Positions 57,007 to 64,000 of a DNA stretch of 64,000 nucleotides are shown piece by piece. The notes under the pieces are model-generated. The model saw only the letters and a program-made list of their open reading frames with translations. It did not search any database and was not told where the DNA came from. A program made the position numbers and the translations under genes. The stretch comes from Microbispora amethystogenes (GTDB lineage Bacteria; Actinomycetota; Actinomycetes; Streptosporangiales; Streptosporangiaceae), in assembly GCF_016863015.1 (NCBI RefSeq), contig NZ_BOOB01000026.1, positions 62,001 through 126,000 of the forward strand, given 5' to 3'. Every line of letters starts with the position of its first letter. Position 1 is the stretch's first letter.

Positions 57007-58046
57007 TCTCCCTGGTGGTGCCCTGCTACAACGGCGCCAAGACCCTGCGGCTGTGCCTGGAGTCGGTGCTCGCGCAGACGCGGCGGCCCGGCGAGGTCGT
57101 CGTGGTGGACGACGCCTCCACCGACGGCTCGGCGGAGATCGCCGAGGAGCTCGGCTGCCGGGTCGTGCGCCTGCCGGAGAACCGGGGCGTCTCGGCCGCC
57201 CGGAACGCCGGGATCGACGCCACAACCGGCGATGTGATCTTCTTCCTCGACGCGGACGTGGCGCTGCGGCCCGACGCCGTCGCGGGCGCGATGGAGATCC
57301 TGGAGCGCGACCCGGAGGTCGGCTGTGTGCACGGCGTCTACGACGTCGAGCCGCTGATCGACGACGGCCCGGCCGAGTGGTACCGCATCCTGCACGCGGT
57401 CCACTGGCGGCGCCGCCACCTCGGAGAGGTCAACAGCGTCGTCTTCGCCCTCGCCGCGATCCGCCGCGACGTGCTGCTCGCCGCCGGCCGGTTCGACGAG
57501 CGGCTGCGCGACTGCGAGGACGTCGAATACAGCAGCAGGCTCGCCGTACGCAGCCGCATCGTGCTGACCGACACGGTCGTGGGCCGGCACGACGACGGCA
57601 GCCGCCTGCTGCCGATCCTCACCGAGCAGTGGCGGCGGGCCCTGCCGCTGATCCCGCTCGCCCTGGCCACCGCCCGGCGCGGCGCGGCCAAGCCCGAGCA
57701 CGCCAACAGCCCGGCCGGCATCCTCTCCTGCGCGCTCGCGCTCGCGTGCCTCGCGCTGGTGCTGCTGAGCGTGCCGTTCGGGCTGTTCCACCCGCTCGCG
57801 TCCGCGCTGCCCGTGGCGTTCGTCGCCGGGTTCGCGATCGCCGATCCCGTGCTGGTCGGGTTCGTCCGCCGGCAGCGCGGGGTGGCGTTCACGGCCTACT
57901 TCATGGCCGTCCACCTCGCCGTACACGTCGTGCTGGTGACCGGCCTCGCGGCCGGCTCCCTGCGCCTGCTGTGCTGGCCGCGCGGGAGCCGGACCGAGGC
58001 AGCGTGGCAGATCAGGCGCAGCCGACGCGGCCGGTGCTCAGCGTGA
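57003..58046 (+). CDS. Family 2 glycosyltransferase with C-terminal membrane segments
   Basis: 347 residues; GTG overlaps the GT4 stop. GT-A: ISLVVPCYNGAKTLRLCLES, VVVVDDASTDGSAEIAEEL, the NRGVSAARNAGIDATTGD block, DxD as FFLDADVALRPDAVAG, and RFDERLRDCEDVEYSSRLAV for the acceptor. Three or four membrane helices end the protein (e.g. ILSCALALACLALVLLSVPF), so it works at the membrane, perhaps in chain extension. The last 35 bases overlap the 3' end of the convergent Cip1-like gene. Confidence 0.9.
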   Translation: MISLVVPCYNGAKTLRLCLESVLAQTRRPGEVVVVDDASTDGSAEIAEELGCRVVRLPENRGVSAARNAGIDATTGDVIFFLDADVALRPDAVAGAMEILERDPEVGCVHGVYDVEPLIDDGPAEWYRILHAVHWRRRHLGEVNSVVFALAAIRRDVLLAAGRFDERLRDCEDVEYSSRLAVRSRIVLTDTVVGRHDDGSRLLPILTEQWRRALPLIPLALATARRGAAKPEHANSPAGILSCALALACLALVLLSVPFGLFHPLASALPVAFVAGFAIADPVLVGFVRRQRGVAFTAYFMAVHLAVHVVLVTGLAAGSLRLLCWPRGSRTEAAWQIRRSRRGRCSA

Positions 58047-58812
58047 TGTCGTCCATCCAGAGGTCGTACGCCGAGGGGGTGGGGTTCGGCTGGTAGAGCT
58101 GCCAGCCGAGCTTCACCGTGTCGAACCTGGGGAAGACGAAGTCGACGTCGTTGCCGCCGTGCGAGCGGGTGGAGACGGTCAGGTCGGGCTGGGGGACGCC
58201 GTCGAACCAGACCGAGATCTTGTTGTCGGAGGGGTCCATCCGCCACTCGACGCACTGCCAGACCCCCGCCCGGGAGGGCGCGGACTCGCGCCAGTTGGTC
58301 CAGTCGCCGGTGGGCCCGCCGTCCGCGCCGACGCCCCACAGCTGCTTGCGCAGCGTGGGGACGTACTGCCCGCCGAGCGGCCGGACGATCTCCGGCCCGG
58401 CGCCGGTGGTCTCGATCAGCGTGTAGTGCGCCCAGTCGGGCGCGGTGGGGAACGCCTTCACCCGCAGCCGGACCCGGCCGTAGAAGCCGTTGCCGGGCGG
58501 GGCGAAGTCGTCCACCCTGAGGAAGGCCCGGCCGTTGCCCTCGGTGTGGACGTGCAGCACCTTCTGGCCGCCGCCGGCGGGTTCGACGGTCAGCGTGCCG
58601 TGCTTGGTGTCGACGCCCCACTTGAGGCTGGCCGCGCCGCCGACGGGCAGCGACTGGAAGTCCTCGCAGAACAGCGCGGCCTTCTTCGCGCAGGTCCCCG
58701 GTCCGTGCCCACCCGGTCCACCCCCGTCGTGTCCACCTGAGGCGGAGGCGACCGAGGTCGCCGTCAGCGGCAGCAGCAGGGCCAGACCGGCGGCGGATAA
58801 CAGACGTCTCAC
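58012..58812 (-). CDS. Secreted Cip1-like / polysaccharide-lyase-fold protein
   Basis: 266 residues from a GTG at 58812 with GGGAG 9 bases upstream. Signal peptide RRLLSAAGLALLLPLTATSV, a His/Gly-rich linker, then a beta-jelly-roll starting CAKKAALFCEDFQSLPVGGA with the disulfide pair, YGRVRLRVKAFPTAPDWAHY, then WQCVEWRMDPSDNKISVWFD and the closing SAYDLWMDDITLSTGRVGC. This resembles the Cip1 (cellulose-induced protein) group, related to glucuronan/alginate lyases (PL20/PL7-like folds); the assignment is by pattern memory. A CebR-type operator lies at its promoter, fitting a cellulose- or beta-glucan-responsive exoprotein. It might instead be a lectin-like binder. Confidence 0.65.
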   Translation of the reverse strand: MRRLLSAAGLALLLPLTATSVASASGGHDGGGPGGHGPGTCAKKAALFCEDFQSLPVGGAASLKWGVDTKHGTLTVEPAGGGQKVLHVHTEGNGRAFLRVDDFAPPGNGFYGRVRLRVKAFPTAPDWAHYTLIETTGAGPEIVRPLGGQYVPTLRKQLWGVGADGGPTGDWTNWRESAPSRAGVWQCVEWRMDPSDNKISVWFDGVPQPDLTVSTRSHGGNDVDFVFPRFDTVKLGWQLYQPNPTPSAYDLWMDDITLSTGRVGCA

Positions 58813-58860
58813 AACACGCTCCCTTTCCCGGTGACAACGGCAGAAGTAAGGTACGTCACT

Positions 58861-58874
58861 TGGGAGCGCTCCCA
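58861..58874. promoter_or_regulatory. CebR/CelR-type operator, perfect palindrome
   Basis: TGGGAGCGCTCCCA, an exact match to the CelR/CebR consensus. On the minus strand it falls between the -10 TACCTT (58853-58848) and the -35 position of the Cip1-like gene. On the plus strand it lies about 55-65 bases ahead of the lyase start. One repressor could control both divergent genes. Confidence 0.8.
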
Positions 58875-58915
58875 TAGGTGTCTGCCGAAGATCGAGGAAA
58901 GCGGCGGATCGCGCG

Positions 58916-58921
58916 GATAAT
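58916..58921 (+). promoter_or_regulatory. -10 hexamer of the lyase gene (leaderless geometry)
   Basis: GATAAT, six bases before the GTG at 58928. No Shine-Dalgarno lies between them, so a leaderless transcript is likely. Confidence 0.5.
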
Positions 58922-58927
58922 CTACGT

Positions 58928-61183
58928 GTGAAGGGACCTTCCCGGCGATTATTTCTCCAGTTCAGCGGGCTCGCCGTTCTCCTCACGGCCTGCGCTCCCC
59001 GCACCGGGACCGGAGCCGGTGTCGAGGAACTGACCGCGCTGGGCCGCCGCTGGCGGGAGGTCACCCTCGGCGCGGGGCTGTTCGATCCGGCGCGGGAGCC
59101 GTACCGGGCCCGGCTGGCCCGGCTGGGTGCGGCGGCCCGCCTGCACCGCGACGCCATGACCCTCACCGGCCGGTCGCTCTGGCCGGACCTGCCCTTCCCG
59201 TCCCTCGGCGCCACCCCGTCGCGGCTGCGGGCCATGGCCCGCGCGTACGCGCTGCCCGGCACCGGGCTGACGGCCGAGCCGGGCCTCGGCTCGGCCGTGG
59301 CCACCGGGATCGAGCACTACGTGCGGCACGTGTACGCCGCGGACGCCCGCCAGACCGGCAACTGGTGGGACTGGCAGATCGGCGCGCCGAGGGCGCTCCT
59401 CGACGCGGCCGTGCTGGCCGGTCCGCACCTCACGGGCGGTCGGAACGCGGCGCTGTGCGAGGCTGTGGACAACTTCGTCCCCCCGGACCGCCTCGACGAC
59501 TACGCGGGCAACAGCACCGGGGCCAACCGGGTGGACCTGTGCACGGTCACGCTGCTGCGGGCGATCGCCGGAGCGGACCCCGGCCGGGCCGCGCTCGCCG
59601 TCTCCGCGCTCTCGCCGGTCTTCCGGTACGTCACCGAGGGCGACGGGTTCTACCGCGATGGCTCGTTCATCCAGCACGGCTCGGTCCCCTACCAGGGCGG
59701 GTACGGCGCGGTGGCGCTGACCGGCCTCGCGACGCTGGCCGCGGTGCTGCGCGGCACGCCGTGGGAGATCGCCGACCCGGCCTTCCACAACGTTCTCGAC
59801 GCGGTCGACAGGTCGTTCGCGCCGTTCGTCCACGACGGCGCGTGCCTGGACCTCGTACGGGGACGCGGAGTCGCCAGACGGCCGTACGGCGACCACGCGC
59901 GCGGCAGGGAGATCGCCGCCGCGATCCTGCTGCTGGCGGAGACGGCCCCGGCCGCCGACCGGGCCCGCTGGCGGGGCATGGTCAAGGGCTGGGCGGCGCG
60001 CGACACCGCGAAGCCCATGCTCCGGGCCGCCGAGGGCGATCCGGCGTTCCACGCGCGGCTCGCGGCCGTGCTGCGCGACGAGACGACACCGGCGGCGCCC
60101 GAGCCCTCCGGGCACCGCCTGTTCCCCATGAGCGCCCGCGCCGTACACCGCCGGCCGGGCTGGTGCGCGGCGCTCAGCATGGCCTCCTCGCGGGTGGCGC
60201 GCTACGAGCACGGCAACGGCGAGAACCCGCGCGGCTGGCACACGGGCGCCGGGATGCTCTACTGGTGGGGCGGGGGCGACCAGTACTCCGACTCCTTCTG
60301 GCCCACCGTGGACCCCTACCGGCTGCCGGGCACCACCGTCTCCACCCTGCGCCTGCCGGACGGGGCGGGCGGCGCGTGGGGCGACACCCGCCCGCCGGCC
60401 GACTGGGTGGGCGGCGTCACCGACGGCGCGTACGCGGCCGTGGGCCAGCACCTGTACGGCCTGGAAAGCGCCCTCGAGGCCTTCAAGTCGTGGTTCTTCC
60501 TCGACGACGCGGTCGTCTGCCTCGGCGCCGGGATCACGAGCCGGGACGGCGTGCCGGTCGAGACCGTGGTGGACAACCGCAGGACCGGCGCCGCCCTTAC
60601 GGTGGACGCCGTGGCGGGGCGGGCCCATCTGGACGGCCACGGCGGCTACGTCCTGCCCCCGGGCCAGCCGCTGCGGACGCTGCGCGAGACCCGTACGGCG
60701 GGCGGGGCGAGCCGGTCGTACGCCACGATCTGGCTGGACCACGGCGTGGACCCGGACGCGGCCGGCTACGTCTACCACCTCATGCCGGGGGCGAACCTGG
60801 CCGCGACGCGGGCCCGCGCCGCCGACCCCGGCTGGGCCCGCGTGCTCGCCAACACCTCCGCCCAGCAGGGGATCGCGGTGACGTCGCTCGGGATCACCGC
60901 GGCCTGCTTCTGGGCCGGGGGACGGGCGGGCGACCTGGCCGCCTCCGATCCGTGCGCGGTCCTCGTACGGGACCTGGGTGACGGCACGGCGACGGTGACG
61001 GTGGCCGATCCCCGGTGTGTCCTTGACGGGCTGACCGTGACGTGGGACCACCCGGTGGCCGGGATCGTGAACCCGCATCCGCTCCTGGCCAGTGCCCGGA
61101 CGGGGGCGCGGCTCACGCTCGTCTTCGGCCGACTGGCGGATCGGGCCGGCGCCTCCCACACGGTCACCGTACGGCTCGCGTGA
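58928..61183 (+). CDS. Family 8 polysaccharide lyase (hyaluronate/chondroitin/xanthan lyase type), lipoprotein or Tat-exported
   Basis: 751 residues from a GTG at 58928. The N-terminus KGPSRRLFLQFSGLAVLLTA then CAPRTG has a twin-Arg followed by a hydrophobic stretch and a lipobox Cys. An (alpha/alpha) toroid domain bears the catalytic set: Asn in NSTGANRVDLC (about 198), His and Tyr in GSFIQHGSVPYQGGYG (about 248 and 257), and Arg in LDLVRGRGVARR (about 312). The spacing closely follows xanthan and hyaluronate lyases. Beta-sandwich domains follow (WHTGAGMLYWWGGGDQYSDS; LPDGAGGAWGDTRPP). It beta-eliminates uronic-acid-containing polysaccharides. Substrate could be xanthan-like or glycosaminoglycan, or the polymer of the adjacent operon. 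The neighbouring operator suggests CebR-type control. Confidence 0.9.
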   Translation: MKGPSRRLFLQFSGLAVLLTACAPRTGTGAGVEELTALGRRWREVTLGAGLFDPAREPYRARLARLGAAARLHRDAMTLTGRSLWPDLPFPSLGATPSRLRAMARAYALPGTGLTAEPGLGSAVATGIEHYVRHVYAADARQTGNWWDWQIGAPRALLDAAVLAGPHLTGGRNAALCEAVDNFVPPDRLDDYAGNSTGANRVDLCTVTLLRAIAGADPGRAALAVSALSPVFRYVTEGDGFYRDGSFIQHGSVPYQGGYGAVALTGLATLAAVLRGTPWEIADPAFHNVLDAVDRSFAPFVHDGACLDLVRGRGVARRPYGDHARGREIAAAILLLAETAPAADRARWRGMVKGWAARDTAKPMLRAAEGDPAFHARLAAVLRDETTPAAPEPSGHRLFPMSARAVHRRPGWCAALSMASSRVARYEHGNGENPRGWHTGAGMLYWWGGGDQYSDSFWPTVDPYRLPGTTVSTLRLPDGAGGAWGDTRPPADWVGGVTDGAYAAVGQHLYGLESALEAFKSWFFLDDAVVCLGAGITSRDGVPVETVVDNRRTGAALTVDAVAGRAHLDGHGGYVLPPGQPLRTLRETRTAGGASRSYATIWLDHGVDPDAAGYVYHLMPGANLAATRARAADPGWARVLANTSAQQGIAVTSLGITAACFWAGGRAGDLAASDPCAVLVRDLGDGTATVTVADPRCVLDGLTVTWDHPVAGIVNPHPLLASARTGARLTLVFGRLADRAGASHTVTVRLA

Positions 61184-61220
61184 GGCGCCGTTTCGACAGG
61201 CTGAGCAGGGGCGGGGCATC

Positions 61221-62228
61221 ATGAGCGGTGTGTCCGTCCTCCCCGATGCCCTCGAAGACGCGCTGGAAGAGTCGCTCGGGCGCTTTCCCGTGCCGGAGCT
61301 GACGCGGAACGTCCAGACGCTCATCCGGCAGTACCGGGAGGGCTTCGACCGGAGCGTCCCCGCGCTGGGCTCCGAGGCCGCCGTCGCCGCGTACGCCGGC
61401 TACCGCATGCCGGCGACCTACAGCGCCGTGGCCGCGGCGCTGCGCCAGGTCGCCCTGCTCGCGCCCGGCTTCGCGCCGATGACGCACGCCGACGTGGGGG
61501 GCGGGACGGGCAGCGCGGTGTGGGCCGCGAACGCGGTCTGGCCCGGCCTGACGGACGTCACCGTCCTCGAACAGTCCGCCTCCGCGATCGCCTTCGGCCG
61601 GCGGCTGGCCGCCCGCGCGTCCGCGGCGGCCGTACGGGAGGCCCGCTGGCGGCAGACGGTGCTCGACCGGGGGACGGCCGCGCCCGCGGCCGACCTGGTC
61701 ACCATGTCGTACGTGCTCGGGGAGCTGTCACCCGGGGTCCGGGACGACGTGGTGCGGTCGCTGGCGCTGGAGTCGGCGCGGCACGCGGGCATGCTGGTGA
61801 TCATCGAACCCGGCACGCCCGCCGGCTACGCCGGGATCGCCGCGGCCCGGCGGCTGCTGGCGGAGGCGGGCCTGCACATCGTCGCGCCCTGCCCGCACGA
61901 CGGCGAGTGCCCGATCGTGGAGGGCCGGGACTGGTGCCACTTCGCGGTCCGGCTCAACCGCAGCGCCCTGCACCGCCGCGTCAAGGACGGCACGCTGAGC
62001 TTCGAGGACGAGAAGTTCTCCTACGTCGCGGCGTCGGCCCGGCCGTGGCCGCGCGCCGAGAGCCGGGTCGTGCGCCACCCGCTGAAGCGCAAGGGGCTGG
62101 TGACGCTGCGCCTGTGCACGAACGGCGACGGGCTCGCCGACCACCCCGTCTCGAAGCGGCAGGGGGAGGCCTACCGCGAGGCGCGTGACGTCGCCTGGGG
62201 CGACGCCTGGCCCCCGCCCGCCGTCTAG
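61221..62228 (+). CDS. Rsm22/METTL17-family methyltransferase-like protein
   Basis: 335 residues from the ATG at 61221. SAM-binding Rossmann core: MTHADVGGGTGSAVWAANAV with the DVGGGTGS motif I, VTVLEQSASAIAFGRRLA motif II, and LVTMSYVLGELSPGVRDD motif IV. The Rsm22 hallmark follows: VAPCPHDGECPIVEGRDWCH with the Cys cluster, then FEDEKFSYVAASA. Rsm22/METTL17 proteins assist small-subunit ribosome assembly, and human METTL17 binds an Fe-S cluster through such cysteines. Bacterial members likely act on the 30S subunit; the target base is unknown. It ends tail to tail with the STAS gene: both stops share the palindrome CTAG at 62225-62228. Confidence 0.85.
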   Translation: MSGVSVLPDALEDALEESLGRFPVPELTRNVQTLIRQYREGFDRSVPALGSEAAVAAYAGYRMPATYSAVAAALRQVALLAPGFAPMTHADVGGGTGSAVWAANAVWPGLTDVTVLEQSASAIAFGRRLAARASAAAVREARWRQTVLDRGTAAPAADLVTMSYVLGELSPGVRDDVVRSLALESARHAGMLVIIEPGTPAGYAGIAAARRLLAEAGLHIVAPCPHDGECPIVEGRDWCHFAVRLNRSALHRRVKDGTLSFEDEKFSYVAASARPWPRAESRVVRHPLKRKGLVTLRLCTNGDGLADHPVSKRQGEAYREARDVAWGDAWPPPAV

Positions 62229-62539
62229 GACCCCATTCCGTGGACGGTGGTGACCTGCACGAGGCCGGAGATGGTGAGCACCGGGGCGAGCAGGTCGTTG
62301 GCGACGAGCTCGATGCGGGGGGCGTGCGCGAACAGCACGGTCAGCCCGGCGCTGTCGAGGTACTCGACCGCGCTGAGGTCGACCAGCAGGGCGTGGCCGT
62401 CCACGGAGGCGCCGGACAGCGCACCGGACAGCGCGGCGTCGAGCTCGCCCGCGTTGCTCATGTCGATCTCGCCGCTGACGGTGAGGACCGGGGTGCCGTC
62501 GGAACGGCGAGACGGAGCCATGGTCAGGGGAGTCGTCAT
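62225..62539 (-). CDS. STAS-domain anti-sigma factor antagonist paired with a SpoIIE-type phosphatase
   Basis: 104 residues from the ATG at 62539, overlapping the phosphatase stop by 4 bases. STAS fold: PVLTVSGEIDMSNAGELDAA, LLVDLSAVEYLDSAGLTVLF with the phosphorylatable Ser in DSAG, and LAPVLTISGLVQVTTVHGMG. Translational coupling suggests it is the substrate of the phosphatase upstream, whose HATPase domain may be its kinase. Confidence 0.9.
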   Translation of the reverse strand: MTTPLTMAPSRRSDGTPVLTVSGEIDMSNAGELDAALSGALSGASVDGHALLVDLSAVEYLDSAGLTVLFAHAPRIELVANDLLAPVLTISGLVQVTTVHGMGS

Positions 62540-64000
62540 CGGGGGATCCTCGCGTGCATGTCGACGGTGGTGCCGGCGGCACCGGGATGGATGGTGACGC
62601 GCTGCATCAGGGCGCGCATCAGGGCGACCCCGCGGCCGCGGTGCGTGTTGGCCTCCGGTCTCGGCGATTTCCAGTTGCCGCTGTCGGCCACGGTCAGGTA
62701 GAGATCGCCCGCGGTGGCGACCGCCCGTAGTCGCACGGTGCGCCCGGGGGCGTCGCGGTGGCCGTGCTCGATCGCGTTGGCGCAGGCCTCGCCCGCCGCG
62801 ACCAGGATGTTCTGGATCATCGCGGGGTTCAGCTCGCACCGGTTCAGCCAGTCGCGCAGGGCCGTACGGACCGGGGCGAGCTGGCTCGACTCGGCGGGGA
62901 AGGCAACCTCCAGCGGCGCGGGCTGGCGGTACAGCAACAGCGCGACGTCGTCGCTGTATCCGGTGTCCGGCGCCATCCGGCGCATGACCTGTGTCGCGAG
63001 GTCCTCGATCGGGGCCGAGCGGCCGTCCTGCACGGCGGCGCTCGCCTGGTCGATGCCGGTGGTCAGCGCCCTCCGGCGGCGTTCGACGAGGCCGTCGGTG
63101 TAGAGCAGCAGCGTCGACCGCGCCGGCATCGTGCGCACGTCCTCGGGCCGGGGACGGCCGGGCCAGACCGCGAGCGGCGTGGAGCGCCCGCCCTCCAGCA
63201 GTTCGGTCCTGCCGTCGGGATGGGCCAGGATGCCCGGCAGGTGACCGGCGCTGGAATAGACGAGACGGCCGGTCGTGGTGTCGAGGACGCCGCAGAAGAC
63301 GGTCGTGCACCGGGCGCCGGGCACCAGGGCGGCGAACTTGTCGAGGGCGGTCAGCACCTGGGCCGGCCCCGCCTCCTGCAGCAGCAGGGCCCGGCAGGCG
63401 CTGCGGAGCTGGCCCATGACGGCGGCGGCCTCCAGGCCGCGCCCCACGCAGTCGCCCACCACGATGCCGATGCGCTCGTCCGGCAGCGGCACGATGTCGT
63501 ACCAGTCGCCGCCCACCTCCAGCGGGCGGGTGGCCGGCTCGTACCGTACGGCGAAGCCGGCGGGCAGGTGGGAGGGGCCGAGGATGGCCCGCTGCAGGGC
63601 GACCGCGGCCTCACGCTGCTGGTCGAGCTGGTGCACCCGGTGCAGGCCCTGGCCCAGATGACCGGTCAGCAGCGCGAGCAGCGTCTGGTCCTCGGCCGTG
63701 AAGGGCCGGTTCTGGCCGAGATCTATCCACAGGGTGAGGATTCCGGCGGGATGCTCCAGGCTGACGCCCGCGCCGTCCGCCTCGCTCGCGAGCGGGCGCA
63801 ACGGCGGGTAGCCGCGCAGCTCGGCGAGCCGGTCCCGCAGCTCCGCGGGCAGGTCGAGCCAGCCGGTCCCCTTCCCGGTCCCAGTCGCGTGCCCGGCCTC
63901 GGTCCCTGTCTCGGTCCCGGCCTCGCTTACGGGACCGGCGCGGAAGAGCGTGGGCTCCACCTCGTCGTGCCACAGCGCGGCCGTCACGTGCCGGGCCCGC
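62536..64000 (-). CDS. GAF-SpoIIE phosphatase-HATPase regulator (N-terminus outside the window)
   Basis: The frame is open at base 64000; about 487 residues are visible. Order: part of a GAF-like sensor domain (to about 120 in the visible part), a linker LHRVHQLDQQREAAVALQRA, a PP2C/SpoIIE phosphatase (VGGDWYDIVPLPDERIGIVV, GDCVGRGLEAAAVMGQL; metal Asps in GDWYD and GDCVG; and GYSDDVALLL at its end) and a HATPase_c_2 module (VAAGEACANAIEHGH, LTVADSGNW, RGRGVALMRALMQRV). It would dephosphorylate the STAS protein of the next gene and possibly phosphorylate it via the HATPase domain. A Thr/Gly/Glu repeat (TETGTEAGHATGTGKGTG) interrupts the GAF part. Confidence 0.88.
   Translation of the reverse strand, partial: RARHVTAALWHDEVEPTLFRAGPVSEAGTETGTEAGHATGTGKGTGWLDLPAELRDRLAELRGYPPLRPLASEADGAGVSLEHPAGILTLWIDLGQNRPFTAEDQTLLALLTGHLGQGLHRVHQLDQQREAAVALQRAILGPSHLPAGFAVRYEPATRPLEVGGDWYDIVPLPDERIGIVVGDCVGRGLEAAAVMGQLRSACRALLLQEAGPAQVLTALDKFAALVPGARCTTVFCGVLDTTTGRLVYSSAGHLPGILAHPDGRTELLEGGRSTPLAVWPGRPRPEDVRTMPARSTLLLYTDGLVERRRRALTTGIDQASAAVQDGRSAPIEDLATQVMRRMAPDTGYSDDVALLLYRQPAPLEVAFPAESSQLAPVRTALRDWLNRCELNPAMIQNILVAAGEACANAIEHGHRDAPGRTVRLRAVATAGDLYLTVADSGNWKSPRPEANTHRGRGVALMRALMQRVTIHPGAAGTTVDMHARIPR

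Overview
The window is very high-GC actinobacterial chromosome: GTG starts, GTGA/ATGA start-stop overlaps, leaderless starts, and lineage-typical families (SARP, LCP, mycothiol-dependent MDMPI-like enzyme, DUF222-HNH, SCO5389-like protein, partner-switching regulators). Gene content looks like Streptosporangiaceae or a close filamentous relative. That is inference; no rRNA or marker gene is present. I found no tRNA, rRNA, CRISPR array or insertion sequence.

Layout. 1-8.9 kb: the N-terminus of a SARP regulator, a small secreted protein, a GNAT, a DUF222-HNH protein, a frameshifted secreted propeller/Ig-like gene, an SDR and a conserved ATPase + SCO5389-like pair. 9-14.7 kb: a membrane Ser/Thr kinase-like protein and a sulfate import operon (binding protein, two permeases, ATPase) ending in an Rrf2 regulator, with a CymR-like site at its promoter. 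14.9-17.2 kb: a membrane protein and an LCP wall-polymer transferase. 17.4-27.8 kb: a manno-oligosaccharide locus, with a LacI regulator divergent from a five-gene Opp/Dpp-type importer, a GH2 beta-mannosidase and mannose-6-phosphate isomerase. 27.9-38.1 kb: a polysaccharide deacetylase, CPBP protease, MDMPI-like enzyme, ABC exporter with a divergent two-component system, a flavin disulfide reductase and two small Cys-containing secreted proteins.

38.1-49.9 kb: a uridine-kinase-like protein without a Walker A lysine, a deletion scar fusing remnants of a WYL regulator and an epoxide hydrolase, a PNPOx-like protein, a NERD-pseudokinase, an epimerase, RsbW-like and STAS switch proteins, a YbdK-type ligase and an Orn/Lys/Arg-decarboxylase-family enzyme.

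50.2-61.2 kb is the most interesting block. A tightly overlapped operon encodes a membrane protein, two GT2s, a GT4, a flippase, a nucleotidyltransferase, a HAD phosphatase and a CofD/YvcK-like protein. It is followed by a secreted Cip1-like protein and a family 8 polysaccharide lyase, transcribed divergently from each other. The operon promoter and the lyase/Cip1-like promoter region each carry a palindrome matching the CebR/CelR cellobiose-repressor operator (TGGGAGCGCTCCCA). This suggests a cello-oligosaccharide-responsive locus that both makes and trims an extracellular glycan. The window closes with an Rsm22-like methyltransferase, another STAS protein and a GAF-SpoIIE-HATPase phosphatase that runs off the end.
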